Shown: positions 50,238-62,596 of the stretch, piece after piece
Layout: every line of letters starts with the position of its first letter
Numbering within the stretch: position 1 is the first letter of the stretch
Assembly (NCBI GenBank): GCA_036169595.1
Contig: CM069770.1
Location: forward strand, 2,710,001 to 2,774,000
Reading direction: 5' to 3'
Origin: Dictyostelium firmibasis
Taxonomy: Eukaryota; Evosea; Eumycetozoa; Dictyosteliales; Dictyosteliaceae
DNA: 64,000 bases
Translations under genes and position numbers: made by a program
The notes under the pieces: model-generated
What the model saw: the letters and a program-made list of their open reading frames with translations, nothing else
Databases searched by the model: none
What the model was told of the DNA's origin: nothing

Positions 50238-50431
50238 AATAAAAAATCTCTTTATTAAAATCAATTTTTTTTTCTTTTATATGGCGTTCAATTTTTTATT
50301 TTGAATGTTGGTTAGTGGGGTTTATTAATAAATATATAAATAGTAATTATTGTTGTTATTATTTTCTTTTTAAAATTTTTTCTTTAAAATTCTGATAATT
50401 CTTGTCCTATTTTCACATAGAAAGAGTCTTG

Positions 50432-52936
50432 TTATAGGGTAATAGTATCATATTGATTGTTTAATTTTTGATTTTTAATAATTTCATCGATTTCAAACTT
50501 TAAAAATTCTAAACGAGCAGGGGTGAAATTTGGATCTAATTTGTTGACGATCAAAGAGATGATATCTTTTTTAGATTTTCCCATACAGAGTTCACGGTCA
50601 TTCATTTCCATGGCTAAATGATACCAAGCCAAAGGATTTTTAGCATTTGAAAAATCAGATAGACATGGATCCTCTTGTTCCAACGATTTTATAAACATTT
50701 GTTTTCTTGATAGTTGTGGCGATTTAAATGAATCGATGTTAAATCGTTTCATTAATAAACCCAACTCTAAATAGATGTTTGGGCTACACTTTGTATCCAG
50801 TGATAAAGCAACACTTAGGAATTCGATTTTATTTCTAACGTCATCTTCATTATCCTCACGAATTAATTTTGATAAAGCATGATAGGTCTTTGAAAAGTTT
50901 GGATTAATTTGGCTCTCCTTCAATAGTAATGCTTGTTTATTCATTATTGAAAAACCATCCAATAGGGTTATGGTTGATCGTTCATCTTCCAACTCCTCTG
51001 ATAATTGATAATATAACATTGGTCTCTTTGGATCCAATTCAATTGCTTTTAATAATACATCTATTCTATTCATCGTTACTTGATTGTTGTTGTTGTTGTT
51101 ATTTTTATTATTGTTTTTATTGTTAATGTTGTTTTTACCTTTTAATAATACATTTTCAGTTTTACTCATCTCTTGATATAATAAATGATAATATTCACTA
51201 TAAAATGGATATTGATTTATTAGTCTTATAAGTTTTAATTTTCTTTTTTCTGAATATTAAAAAATTGATAAAATAATAGTATTAGTAAAAATTATTATTA
51301 TTGTTGTTATTAATAATTGTGGATGATATTTACCGATTTCATTGTTTAATAAATTTTTAAATTTTAAATATTTTTGGTTATCGATTTCCTTGTAATAATT
51401 TGAAAGTGAAGAATAAATGAATTTATAATAATCTGTATTTGAAATTTGTTTTGAGGATTTAATCATTGAATTTAGTAAATCTAATTTTGAGAAAGATTGT
51501 GAACCAATTAATATAACCTCTCTATTATTGATTGATTGAATTAATTGTTTTTTACATTCTAAATGATTTGGGTTGATTTCTAATGCTCTTGTGAATGATG
51601 ATATAATACCCAATGAATTGTTATTATTATCAGCCGATAATCCTATAAATTGATTTCTATTCTCTAAAAAACTACCAAGTTTAAAATAAGGTTCAGCAAA
51701 ACTAGTTGGTATCACTTTAATATTATTATTATTTATGAATTGTTCTTGAATTGAGATTGCGATTCCAAGTAATTGTAATCTATTCAATTTTATTGACTTT
51801 TCATCACCAATACTGATACCTATGACAACCAAATCATAATTGTTTAATAGTTTATTAGAAAGTTTGAGATATAATGTTGGTTCATTTAAAAATTGTACGA
51901 TTGCTTCTGAGAGGATTCTTATGGATTCCTGAGGTGTAATTTCGGGCTGTTCTGATAGATAGATCGAAGAGAATGGTGTGATATTTTTATTTAGTTGATA
52001 ATTCTTTTTACAAATTTCAAATGTTGAGAGTTTCTCGCCATTCAACATTTGAATTTCATTTAATTTATTTACTACTAAAAAAGTTGCTAAATTATGATTT
52101 GCCACCAAATTATCAGGTTCAATGTCTAATACCTTTAGAAATAATTCCAATTTATTTAGACCAATCATTTCAACTCTACCATTGTTCATTGAGATTGGTA
52201 TTATGATTCTATCATCTAACATTGACAATTGATAATTTGTTAGTTTTATGTATGGTGGTGTAAATGATGGACTGATTTCAATCTCTTTGATCAATAATTC
52301 TTTTAAGGTGAGTTTGGTACCATCAAGTAATGTTAAAACGTAGTCATCATCACATTCTTCAGTATCTTTCAAAAAAGTATATAAAAAGTAATGAATGTAT
52401 GCTTGTTTTGGCTCAATATTTAATATCTCTAAAAATATCTCCTTTTGTCCCATCTCTTTACCATTGACAATTGCAACATCTCTTGCGCCTAATAATTCCG
52501 ATAGTTTTTGATAGTTTTCAATATTAAATGGTTCTAATTCAATTTGTTTGCTAATTTTCTTTACTTCAAAATTATTTATTAAAATCTTTTTATTTTTATT
52601 TTTGTTAATACTATTACTGTTATTGTTAGTGTTATTATTGTTTTGTGAAGAAGAAGATGGTTGTTTCGATGGTGACGCTGATGGTTTATTATTTAGGGAC
52701 GAATAATGGATTTTAAAGTTTTTATATGCATTTTTAAAATTATATAATGTTGTATTGACTTGATTCCCAGAGTTACTACCAAATAAATTTAAAAATAATA
52801 AACCATTGTTGTTATTGTTATTATTGTTATTATTGTTATTGTTACCACTATTTGCAAAAATACTACCACCATTATTACTTGTTACTAATAGTTGGTTTGG
52901 TTTTTTAGCAATATTGTTTAATAGTACTCTAAACAT
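50432..52936 (-). CDS. TPR-like repeat protein, two exons, function unknown
   Basis: Exons 52936-51334 and 51249-50432 (intron 51333-51250); 806 residues. Two open frames look like separate genes, but the splice joins LLNNEIG to EKRKLKLIRLINQYPFYSEY and the frame then runs straight through MSKTENVLLKG, so one gene is far more likely. The N-terminus (MFRVLLNNIAKKPNQLLVTS, basic, no acidic residue in the first 30) could be a mitochondrial presequence. From about residue 125 on, helical units of 50-70 residues recur: IELEPFNIENYQKLSELLG, ILNIEPKQAYIHYFLYTFLK, IEISPSFTPPYIKLTNYQL, VLDIEPDNLVANHNLATFLV, IELDPKRPMLYYQLSEELED. Each is followed by a loop such as LLDGTKLTLKELLIK or MLNGEKLSTFEICKK. 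The pattern is TPR/SEL1-like with an inserted (N/D)G hairpin. Confidence 0.8.
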
Positions 52937-53827
52937 TTTATTACTATTTTAAAATATTTATTTTATTTAATAAATATTTTTTATTATTGTTTTTTGTTTT
53001 TTTTCTAATTTTTTTTATTATAATATGTTTTATTTTTTTAAGTTTTAAAAAAAATTTCCACACACGCTATGTATTTTCACAAAATGTGTTTGTTGTAATC
53101 GTGACATGCGAATTTTAAAAAAAAAAAAAAAAAAAAAATTAAATACAAAAAAACAAAAAAAAAAAATTAAAAAAAAAAAATTAAAAAAAATATCATAAAA
53201 TATTTATCGTTTTATTGTACTGGTCAAAAAAAAAAAAAAATATTTGCAGAATTTGGCAAAAAATGATCTTAAAATTATAATAAAATAATCCTTAATTAAT
53301 ATTTAAAAGAAAATATTATTTATTGACTTTAATTAATATGATTCACAAAAAAAAAAAAAAAAAGTACATAGCCATGCCATTATAAAAGATTTTATACTTG
53401 AGAAGTGTAATATTTGGTATGGTTAGTTTGGATAAACTATTTGTAAATTCTGTGAAAAAAAAAATTTTGTACCACAACCAGTTCAATATATTTCATTACC
53501 AATTTCATTCACAAAAAAAAAAAACTGAAAATTTTTTATTGACATAAAAAAAATATAATTAAAAAGTTTTTATTTTTATTAATAAGGGTGCAAGTATATG
53601 TGTAAAATATTAAAATAAAATAAAATAGTCTCCATTTTTCTTTTTTTTTTTTTTTATTAATTTTATTTTAATGTAATTAAATAAACAAATAATAATTTTT
53701 TTTTATTTTTTTTTAATATTTCACATTAATTTTTTTATTTAAAAAAGAAAACTAAGAAAAGAAAATTAATTAAATATTATTTTTAAAAAAAGTTTAACCA
53801 AACATAGGGTATTTTGGTTTGCTATTC
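52937..53827. other. Intergenic region
   Basis: Upstream of the TPR-like gene: poly-A/T with a few GC-containing words such as CACACACGCTATGTATTTTC (about 53059) and GTACATAGCCATGCC (about 53362). No gene is seen. Confidence 0.5.
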
Positions 53828-53864
53828 AAACATATCAATTGAAATCAAACCAATTGATATGTTT
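53828..53864. repeat. Perfect 14-bp inverted repeat (hairpin)
   Basis: AAACATATCAATTG and its exact reverse complement CAATTGATATGTTT are separated by 9 bases. It lies about 80 bp before the tgr relic. There is no T run right behind it, so it is not an obvious terminator. Confidence 0.85.
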
Positions 53865-53944
53865 TAAATATTAAAATAAATAACTCAAACATTCAATTAG
53901 TTGATCATGAACCAATTTAATTATCATATAATCAACCATTCAGT

Positions 53945-54325
53945 AAATTAGTCTCAATTTTAAGATGTAACAGGTGGAAAAAGATTATCAAGCTCAATAG
54001 ATTCACTACCATTGAACTAAAGATTGTCAATTATACTTATAATGTTTTCAGTTCATCAATTTAATCAAATTCAATGTAATATCAAATAATTTAAAATTAA
54101 CAATAGATTTATCATTCTTAGGGAAGTATAGTCAATCATCACTGCCAACAAAATAAACTATATACTATAAAATATTAATATCAGATATTTTAATCAATGG
54201 TATTAAGAATTCAAGCGAATACTCAGTTGATACATATTCATTTGAAAAACCAAGTGAAATATGTCTTCAAATTTGTAATGAATTCTCTCTGAACATTCTA
54301 CATTGATTCCACTAGTAATAATACA
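53945..54325 (+). pseudogene. Decayed tgr gene fragment
   Basis: Phrases match the coding strand of the tgr gene at the left end, in the same order. AAAGATTATCAAGCTCAATA and the stretch with CAGTTCATCAA...AATCAAATTCAATGTAATAT match the gene at about 1890-1790. TCATCACTGCCAACAAAATA plus AACTATA matches near 1430-1380. TTTTAATCAATGG...AAGAATTCAAGCGAATACTC, then CATATTCATTTGAAA, match near 1330-1260. About 600 bp of gene is shrunk to about 380 bp by deletions, with stops throughout. The fragment is on the + strand and has no flanking gene left. Confidence 0.8.
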
Positions 54326-54505
54326 TATAATAATAATAAAAATAATGAGAAATAATTAAAATTAAAAATAAAAATAAAAATAAACTTTTAAAAGAAGTTT
54401 ATATTTTATTTTATATTTTTTATTATTTTGTTATTATTATTTTTTTTTTTTTTTTTTTTTTTTCTTAATTTATTTTTATTTTATTAAAATATATATATTA
54501 TTAAT

Positions 54506-57500
54506 TTAATTTGGTGATGAATAAAGTTTTAATAATAATGAAGAAGATAAAACTGATAATGATGAAACTACCATTGCAGCAGCAGCAGCCATTGGTGGTA
54601 AAGAAACACCAAAGATAACTCTAAATAAACCAGCGGCTAAAGGAACAGCACAAAGATTATAGATTAGGGCAAGAGTGAAATTAATTTTAATTCTACGGAA
54701 AACAACTCTTGATAGATGAATTGAACGATAAACATCAGTTAGAGAATTTTTCAATAAAACAATTTCAGAGGATTCAATTGCAATATCAGTGCCTGTTGCA
54801 ACTGAAATGCCAACATCAGCTTGTGACAATGCAGGTGAATCATTTACACCATCACCAACAAAGCAAACTACATTACCACTAGCTTGTAGATCTGATACTT
54901 TCTCTGCTTTCTCCTTTGGAATAACCTCTGAATAGATATGATCATCATCAATTCCAACTTGATTTGCAATGAATTTAGCTGCTCTTCTATTATCACCTGT
55001 AACCATATAACATTTTAATCCCATTGATTTCAATTTCTTTATTGCTCTTTTAGAGTCTTCTCTTGGTATGTCTGATATTGACATTATACCTTTGAAAATT
55101 AATTTTTGTTGAATATCATCACTCCCTTGTTGTTGTGGTTGTTGTTGATCACTATTAATTCCATAGGAAACATAAATTACGGTTTTACCATTTGTTTCCC
55201 ATGATTGAGCTTGTTCAACAAATTCTAATGGTACATCAATTGAATTATCTTTCATAAATGAGAGATTACCGATTTTACAATGAATTAATGAATCAACTAA
55301 ACATGATAAACCTCTACCTGCAATACCTTTAAAATCAGCAACCGCTGGGAATTGATACTCTTGAATCATTGGAGAACCAATTGGTTCTGCACCTTTTGTG
55401 GTTAAAGTTTGTTTACAAAATTGTACTATTGCTTTACCAATTGGATGTTCTGATCCACTCTCTGCTGCACCAACGATTTTAAAGAATAATTTTTCATCTT
55501 CTTCTCTTGGAATATTATTATTATTGTTATCATCATTATTTACACGATAGTCAGTTACATTCATTTTACCAGTTGTTATTGTACCTGTTTTATCGAATAA
55601 AATTGCAGTTGCTTTATGAGCAGTTTCCAATGGTTTACCACCTTTAATAAGAATACCCATTGATGCACCAACACCAGTACCAACCATAACTGCAGTTGGT
55701 GTTGCCAAACCTAATGCACATGGACATGCAATTACAACAACTGAAATTGCAGTTAAGAAAGAGAATAAGAAAGGTGATGTATTATGTCTCCATTCTGCTG
55801 ATACTGAATTTGTTTCAGTTACTGCTATCCAAATACCAAATGTAATTAAACCTAATAACAAAATTATTGGTACAAAATATTTTGATATAGTATCTGCTAA
55901 TTGTTGGATTGGTGCTTTTGAAGTTTGAGCTTGTTGAACCAAACCAATGATTTGAGATAAAGTATTCTCACTACCAACTTTATTTGCTTTAATAATTAAA
56001 ACACCATCCAAATTTAATGTTCCACCTGTAACTGAATCATTTAATCTCTTTAATACTGGTATACTTTCACCTGTAATCATACTTTCATCACATGATGAAG
56101 AACCATTAATAACTATACCATCAGTTGGTATTGATTGACCTGGTACAACTTTTAATAAATCACCATATGAAATTAATGATGATGGTATAGTTTCTTCAGA
56201 TTCAATAATAATTGATGAGTTATTATTATCTTCATTATCTCTTATTGTAATTAATGTAGTTTCTTTTGATTGTAAATTCATTAATTTTACAATTGCAGAG
56301 GATGTATGACCTTTTGCAATATTCTCTAACCATCTACCGAGAATGATAAATGTTATTAAACTTGCAGAAGTTTCAAAGAAATGCATTGCTTCATACATTG
56401 GATTAACAATACCAAGAATGATTGAAATAACAGAATAAACATAAGCACATGTTGAACCAACTGCAACTAATAAATCCATATTACCATGTAAATTTTTAAC
56501 TGCAGCATATGATACCTTATAGAAAGTTGCACCACTAATGAATTGAACAGGTGTTGCTAATATGAAACCTATTAATGCTTCAACTGGGAATCCATCAACT
56601 AATTGATAGTGTAAGAATTTTATACTCTTTATAGGTACTAATATCATTGCAATAATTATTAATGGTAATGTCCAAGATATTGAAAAAATGAATAAACGTT
56701 TCCATTTTTGAATTTCTCTTTTTCTCAATAAAGAATCTTTTATATCATCAGTTTCAGGATTATATAATTCACTATCAATACCAAATTGTGATTTTAATGA
56801 GTTTATAACTAATCTTGCACCGATATGATATGAGTCACCATCAACTTTTAATAATACCAATTGTTGTTCATCATTGTCTTGATTATGATGTTGTTGCTTA
56901 ATTATCTCTAGATTTGAAATTGCTTGATATTTAATCTTTAAATCATCAAATAGTAATGGTTTATCATTATTAATTAACCATTGTTGTTGTTGTTGTTGGT
57001 AATTCAATAATTTTAGATGAAAAGTACCAGGTTTAGATTGTTGAATTAATTTTGTTTCAAAACCAAGGATTTCAATTGATTCTTGAATCTCTTTAACATC
57101 TTTACAAATTGATGGATTATATTTAATTTCAGCTCTCTCTGCTAATAGATTTACATTGCATTCTATTATACCTTCAACACTTTTAATACTATGTTCAACC
57201 ATACCAACACAAGATGCACATGTCATACCATATACACCAATTGAAATTGTTTCAATTAATTTCGATTTTGATGACAATAATGATTGATCTTCAATTTTAA
57301 TATCAAATGATTCCATTTCAATTGAGGTTATTGAATTTTTACCATTATCTTCATCAATTGAAATTGATTCTATTGTTTCAGTTTTATTATTATTATTATA
57401 ATGTTCATTTATTGTCGATGATGATGATGATGATGATGAAGAATTTGAATAATCTAATAATAATGGTGATGTAATAGTTGATTGTTGTTTTTGCTTTTGT

Positions 57501-58330
57501 TTTTGACATTTAAAACCTAATTTCTCGATTGTTTTTCTAATGGTTCTATCATTTACACTGGCTATGACAAATAATTGTTTGGTTTTAAAATTAATTCTAA
57601 CTGAATGGATATTTTTATTTTGTAATAATGTTGCTTCAATTCTATTGGCACAACCAACTTCACATTTCATACCTTTAATTTCAAATATTCTTTCTTTTTC
57701 ATTATAACTACCATCATTAATTGGTGATTGTAAATTATTATTGTCATTTAATAATGGTGTATTTTCAATTGAATCCTAATAAATAATAGATATTATTAGT
57801 ATTTATTTTGAATAAAAAAAAATAAAAAAAAAAAATTAATAATTTACCATTAATTCTGGACATTCTTTTGATTGAATTGCAGCCACTTGTAAATTTAAAG
57901 ATTTAAATTTCTTTAAAATTTTAAATAAATAACGATCGACACTACATTCAACTTGAACGATTTGATTGTAGTAATCAATGTTTACATACACTACTTCACT
58001 TGATAATTCTGATAAAGTTTGTTTAATGGTTTCAACTAATTCTTCATTACCTTTTAATTGTGGAATATAAAATCTGAAGAATGTATTTTCAATTAATCCT
58101 GAAATTGGACAACATTTTCTTTCTAATGTTTGTTGCTCACCTTCTTCATCAGCACCACCTCCACATTTACATTCACTTTCATTTAATGTTGTTGAAATTG
58201 GTTGTTCTTCAGCTGAAGAACAACATGTTGATTTCTTTTCAATTGGTCCAGTTTCAATTAAACCTTGTAAAAGATCGTTACATGAACATTTAATACAACC
58301 ACAATTGCATCCATCAAGTGAAATTGCCAT
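54506..58330 (-). CDS. Copper-transporting P1B-type ATPase (ATP7-like)
   Basis: Pumps Cu(I) across a membrane (secretory pathway, phagosome or plasma membrane) by ATP hydrolysis. Exons 58330-57848 and 57775-54506; 1,250 residues. The spliced N-terminus is unusual: a Cys cluster (CNCGCIKCSCNDLL, STCCSSAE, CKCGGG, KCCPISG), then a ferredoxin-like unit without CxxC. A metal-binding-like unit follows with GMKCEVGC (CxxxC spacing), then a standard domain with GMTCASCVGMVEHSI, then a degenerate unit before the membrane part. Catalytic motifs are complete: SMITGESIPV, CPCALGLATP (copper-type CPC), DKTGTITTGK, SGSEHPIGKA, MVTGDNRRAAKFIANQVGID, VGDGVNDSPALSQADVGIS, with YN (LIYNLCAVPLAAG) and MVVSSLSVLSSS in the last helices. 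Eight membrane helices are expected and the hydrophobic stretches fit. Confidence 0.94.
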
Positions 58331-58339
58331 TTTTAATAT

Positions 58340-58371
<32 letters not shown>

Positions 58372-58814
58372 TTTTTACTATTTATCTTTTTTATATCTTT
58401 TTTTTCTTTTTTTTTTTGGAATTTATAAATCAAGAAAAATTTATTGATTTATAAATATATTAAATAAATAAAATTATTGTTTATATCTTAAAAAAAAAAA
58501 AAAAAAATTATTAATTAATTAATTGTACATATATTAATTTTAAATAATTGTATTATTGTTATTGTTATTTTTTAAAAATAAAAAAATGAAAAATAAGAAA
58601 TGAAAAATAATATCTAAACAAAAAAAAAAAAAAAAAAATGGTGTGTGGTTATTTTTGGGAAAAGGGAAAAAAAAACTTAAATTTCACAATGACAACAATG
58701 GCAATATTTTAAAAAAAAAAATAAAATAAAAGAACACACATATACGTTTTTAGAAATATTAAAAACACACAAACACTCTAACTTTTAAATAATTTTTTTG
58801 AAAGGTGGGGTAAA

Positions 58815-58846
<32 letters not shown>

Positions 58847-59662
58847 ATATAGACAAAAATATATATATATATTTTATGGTAACAACTTTAATTATATTAT
58901 TAAAGAAATAAAAAAAAAAAAATTGAAAAAAAAAAAATAATAAATAAATAAAAAATTATTTAAAATACTGTTTTTAGACCATTAATTAAATTGAATACAT
59001 ACAATTATAAAGAATACAATAAATATTTAAATAAAAATAAAAAAATTTCAAATAATGATTATCTAGTTTAATTAATTAAAAAAATCATATCTCAATCATT
59101 ATTTATATCATAAAAATATTTACAAAAACACACAATTATATTTAAATAAAAAAAAAAATTTAAAAAAATACAAAAACAATGGGATATAAAAGATAAATAA
59201 ATAGGGGGTGGTTTTTTTTTTTTTTTCTTCTTTAATTCTTTTTTTTTTTATTATTTTTTTTATTTTTTTTATTTTTTACTAATTAAATATATTATAGTGT
59301 ATATATTTAAATATTATATTTGTTTCTTTATTTTTTTTTTTTTATATTTTTTTATTTTATTATTATTTTTTATTCTTTTTTGATTGTTGATTATTTATAT
59401 ATATATATTTTTTTTTTAAATCCATTGTTGGTGAAGAGGAATATGAAGAGGAACATGAAGAGGAAAATGAAGAGGAAAATGAAGAGGAAAATGAAGAGGA
59501 AAATGAAGAGAAACACGAAGAGGAACTATGAAGAGGAAATTATTATTATTTATTTACCTTATTTCTTTGTTGAGGCTGTTGTTTTTTTGATTAAAATAAT
59601 GTGTGATAAATTTTTTTTTTTTGAAATTGGTGGCAAAAAAAAAAAAAAACTCAAAAAAAAAA

Positions 59663-59697
<35 letters not shown>

Positions 59698-59933
59698 TCA
59701 AAGCTCCCCAGGGATTCTATGCATTCCAATTAAACACGTAATTAAAATAAAAATAAAAATAATAATAAAAATTAAAATTAAAATTTAAATAAAAGAAGAT
59801 AAAAATATTTATTTATGTATATATAGAAATTAAATAATATTATTTCCATAAATCATTTTCATCTTTTTTTTTTTGCTTTTCAATTTTTTTTTATTTTTTT
59901 TTTATTTTCATTCAATTTAAGTTTATAAAGATC

Positions 59934-59961
<28 letters not shown>
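58331..59961. other. 1.6-kb divergent intergenic region
   Basis: Promoter space for the copper ATPase (minus) and the ARB2A homologue (plus). Poly-A/T runs, one dodecamer repeat (59441-59528), and a small GC-bearing island at 59697-59740 (CAAAGCTCCCCAGGGATTCT, GCATTCCAATTAAACACG) of unknown meaning. No gene is supported. Confidence 0.5.
59433..59535 (+). repeat. 12-bp tandem repeat (GAAGAGGAAAAT)n
   Basis: About eight units of GAAGAGGAA + AAT/TAT/CAT/CAC. In one frame it reads GEEEYEEEHEEENEEEN and so on to EEEL then a stop. An acidic exon relic is possible, but no start, splice context or neighbouring domain supports a gene. Confidence 0.8.
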
Positions 59962-59964
<3 letters not shown>

Positions 59965-61119
59965 TCAGACATTATAAAAGAAGAAAAAAAAGATACATCA
60001 ACACCAAGTACACCACCAACATCAACCAATAATGATGATGAAATAAAAGAAGAAAAAAAAGAAAGAGAAGATGAAAAAGAATTAAAAATAGAAAGATCAC
60101 TAACAGAGAATTTAAATCAAAGATTTTATAGTAGTAATAATAATAACGATAACAAGAGTAATGATGAAATTGATTATAAAAAATTTAAAAATCTTAAAGA
60201 TTTTGGATATTATTATAATGATAAAAGTGAATTAAGAAGTATTGATGGTGAAGAGAAATTTAAATTTGTAAATCAACAACATTATGATAGATTAGGTGAT
60301 ATCATTGTAAAAACCATCCAAGATAAAATGAAATCTGAACCTTTTAATTTGGTTGAACATTGGATACCAAAAGGTGAAATCAACCAATGTAACATTTTCA
60401 CAAGTAAAGATTTCTTTGATAATAAATCAAAACTTATGGTATTCATCAATGGTAGTGGTGCAGTTAAGTCTGGTCAATGGGCTAGAAGTCTTTGTATAAA
60501 TGATACATTAGATTCTGGTTCAATTTTACCTTATTTAAAAGATGCTATTTCAAATGGTTTCTCAATTATAGTTTTAAATCCAAATTATAATAAATTTGAA
60601 GAAAGAATAGATAAAGATGATGAAAAGAAAGTAGAAGAAGAGGAAGAGGGTGATGATAAGCCATTAAAAAAAAAAAGATTCGATAATTTAATTAAAGGCC
60701 ATGAAAATTCAAACGATCATATTATAACAGTATATGATGAGTTTATAAAGAAGTCACCAGCAAATGAGATTGTTATTGTCGCACATAGTTTTGGTGGTAT
60801 AAATACCTCCTATCTATTGGATAACAGAGGTGAAGAGATAAAAGATAGATTACGTTCAATCGGATTCACTGATTCTGTTCATTCACTATCACCAAAATCA
60901 TCATCATTCACAAAATCATTCTTTGCTGATGAAGACAAAACAAAGAATTGGGTAAAAAGTAATAAGAAATTAAATACTGATCTTGGATTTTCAAAACTAC
61001 AAGGTTGTAATTTAGCCTCAGCTGGTCATACAGTTCATGAATTTACCTCCTCAACTTGTAGAGTACCTTTATTTGAATTCATTTTAAATTCTTTAGATTC
61101 AAATCCACAACAACAATAA
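59962..61119 (+). CDS. ARB2A/FAM172A homologue (Arb2 domain, alpha/beta-hydrolase-like)
   Basis: Single exon, 385 residues. An acidic/basic leader (to about residue 80) is followed by a region resembling human FAM172A/ARB2A throughout (comparison from memory): FGYYYNDKSELRSIDGEEKF, NQQHYDRLGDIIVKTIQDKM, KLMVFINGSGAVKSGQWARS, LCINDTLDSGSILPYLKDAI, GFSIIVLNPNYNKFEE, IVIVAHSFGGINTSYL (nucleophile-elbow Ser), IGFTDSVHSL and AGHTVHEFTS. Ser, Asp and His candidates for a hydrolase triad are all present. Known: in fission yeast Arb2 works with the Argonaute chaperone complex, and in mammals ARB2A is linked to AGO2 and alternative splicing. In this amoeba a role near small-RNA or co-transcriptional control is inference. 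A Lys/Glu-rich insert (about 215-235) contains a possible nuclear signal, KPLKKKRF. Confidence 0.9.
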
Positions 61120-61237
61120 GAAAAAAAAATAATAATAATAAAGTAAAAATAATAGTTTCAACATTATTATAAAATTTTATAAATATATATTCTTTCATTT
61201 TTTTTATTTTTTTTTTTTTTAAAAAACCTTTTAAATA

Positions 61238-61502
61238 TTAATTTTTAATATCGTCACTAATATTATTTTCTTCAATAATAGAATTATTTAAAGTATTACT
61301 ATTATTTGTATTTAAAATTGAATTATTATCATTATTATTATTATTATTATTATTATTAATATTATCATCATGATTATTTATAACTATATCAATTGATTTT
61401 GAATTACTTGAAAATGAATTTTCTAATTCAATTGATTGCTCCAATGATTTACCTGTTAATTCAAGACTTGATTTATTTTTTTTACTAAATGAATTGTCAA
61501 TT

Positions 61503-61537
<35 letters not shown>

Positions 61538-62596
61538 AAAAAAAATATTAATATTTTTTTTGAAGTTCAAGTTTTTTTATAAAAATTTAAAAAAAAATAA
61601 CATACCAATACTTGACTTATCACTAAATGAAGTTGTTTTAACTTTTTTAAATAATAAATAATTTTGAAATTTAAAATTTGCTAAAACAAACATTACAACT
61701 ATCATTTGTGAAGTATCGATTAATTGAGTAAAGAATAACCACCAAATTTTATTCTTTAAAGAGAAATCAAATTGAAAATTAAATACTAATTCTTCAACAA
61801 ATGTACATACAAAAGTTAGGACTAATGTAACTAATAAAACTTTAGTTTTAAAAATCATATCTTGAAAATGTTCATAGGATGAATTCTTTTTATGTTGTTT
61901 TAAACTTCTTAATAATGCACTACCAAATGAAATAATCATAATTGAATAAATTAATAATAATAATAAAAATCCAACACCTTGACCAAATTTAAGATCCATT
62001 GTTAAACTACCAACACAAATAAATGTTTGATAACTTAATAATATAATTATAAAAATGACTGTTGCTATATTTACTGGTTTTAAATTATTAACTCTAATAT
62101 CATCTGATACAAAAAATGAATACATTATAAGTAACCTATTATTTATTAATAATTAATAAAATATAATAATTAGTAATTTAATTTAATTTTTAAAAATAAA
62201 ATAAAATAAAATAAAATAATAATAATAATAATAAAAATAATAATAATAATAAATTTACCAAAAATGAAGAATAAAAACCCATTCACAAAATACACCAATA
62301 GTACCTATTGAAGAAAAAAAGAAACCAATACTTCCAACAGTAATACCAGTAGGATTTTGATAAAATAAAATTGTGGATAATGTTCTCATAAAACAAAAAA
62401 CAGACATTGATAAAAATATAAAAAATCTAGTTCCATATTTATTTTTCTTTTTAACCATTGATCTACCTTCAACAAATGTTTGAAAAATATTTAAAATAAA
62501 AAAAAATAAATATAATAGTAATCTAATTCCAATATATGAATATAATGCATTATGTTTAGCATCATGTTTATATATTAATGATGTATCTTCTGATGA

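Noticed and set aside
51170-51256. Treating 50432-51169 and 51257-52936 as two separate genes
   Set aside because: A GT..AG intron at 51333-51250 joins them in frame and the repeat pattern continues, with no promoter-like gap.
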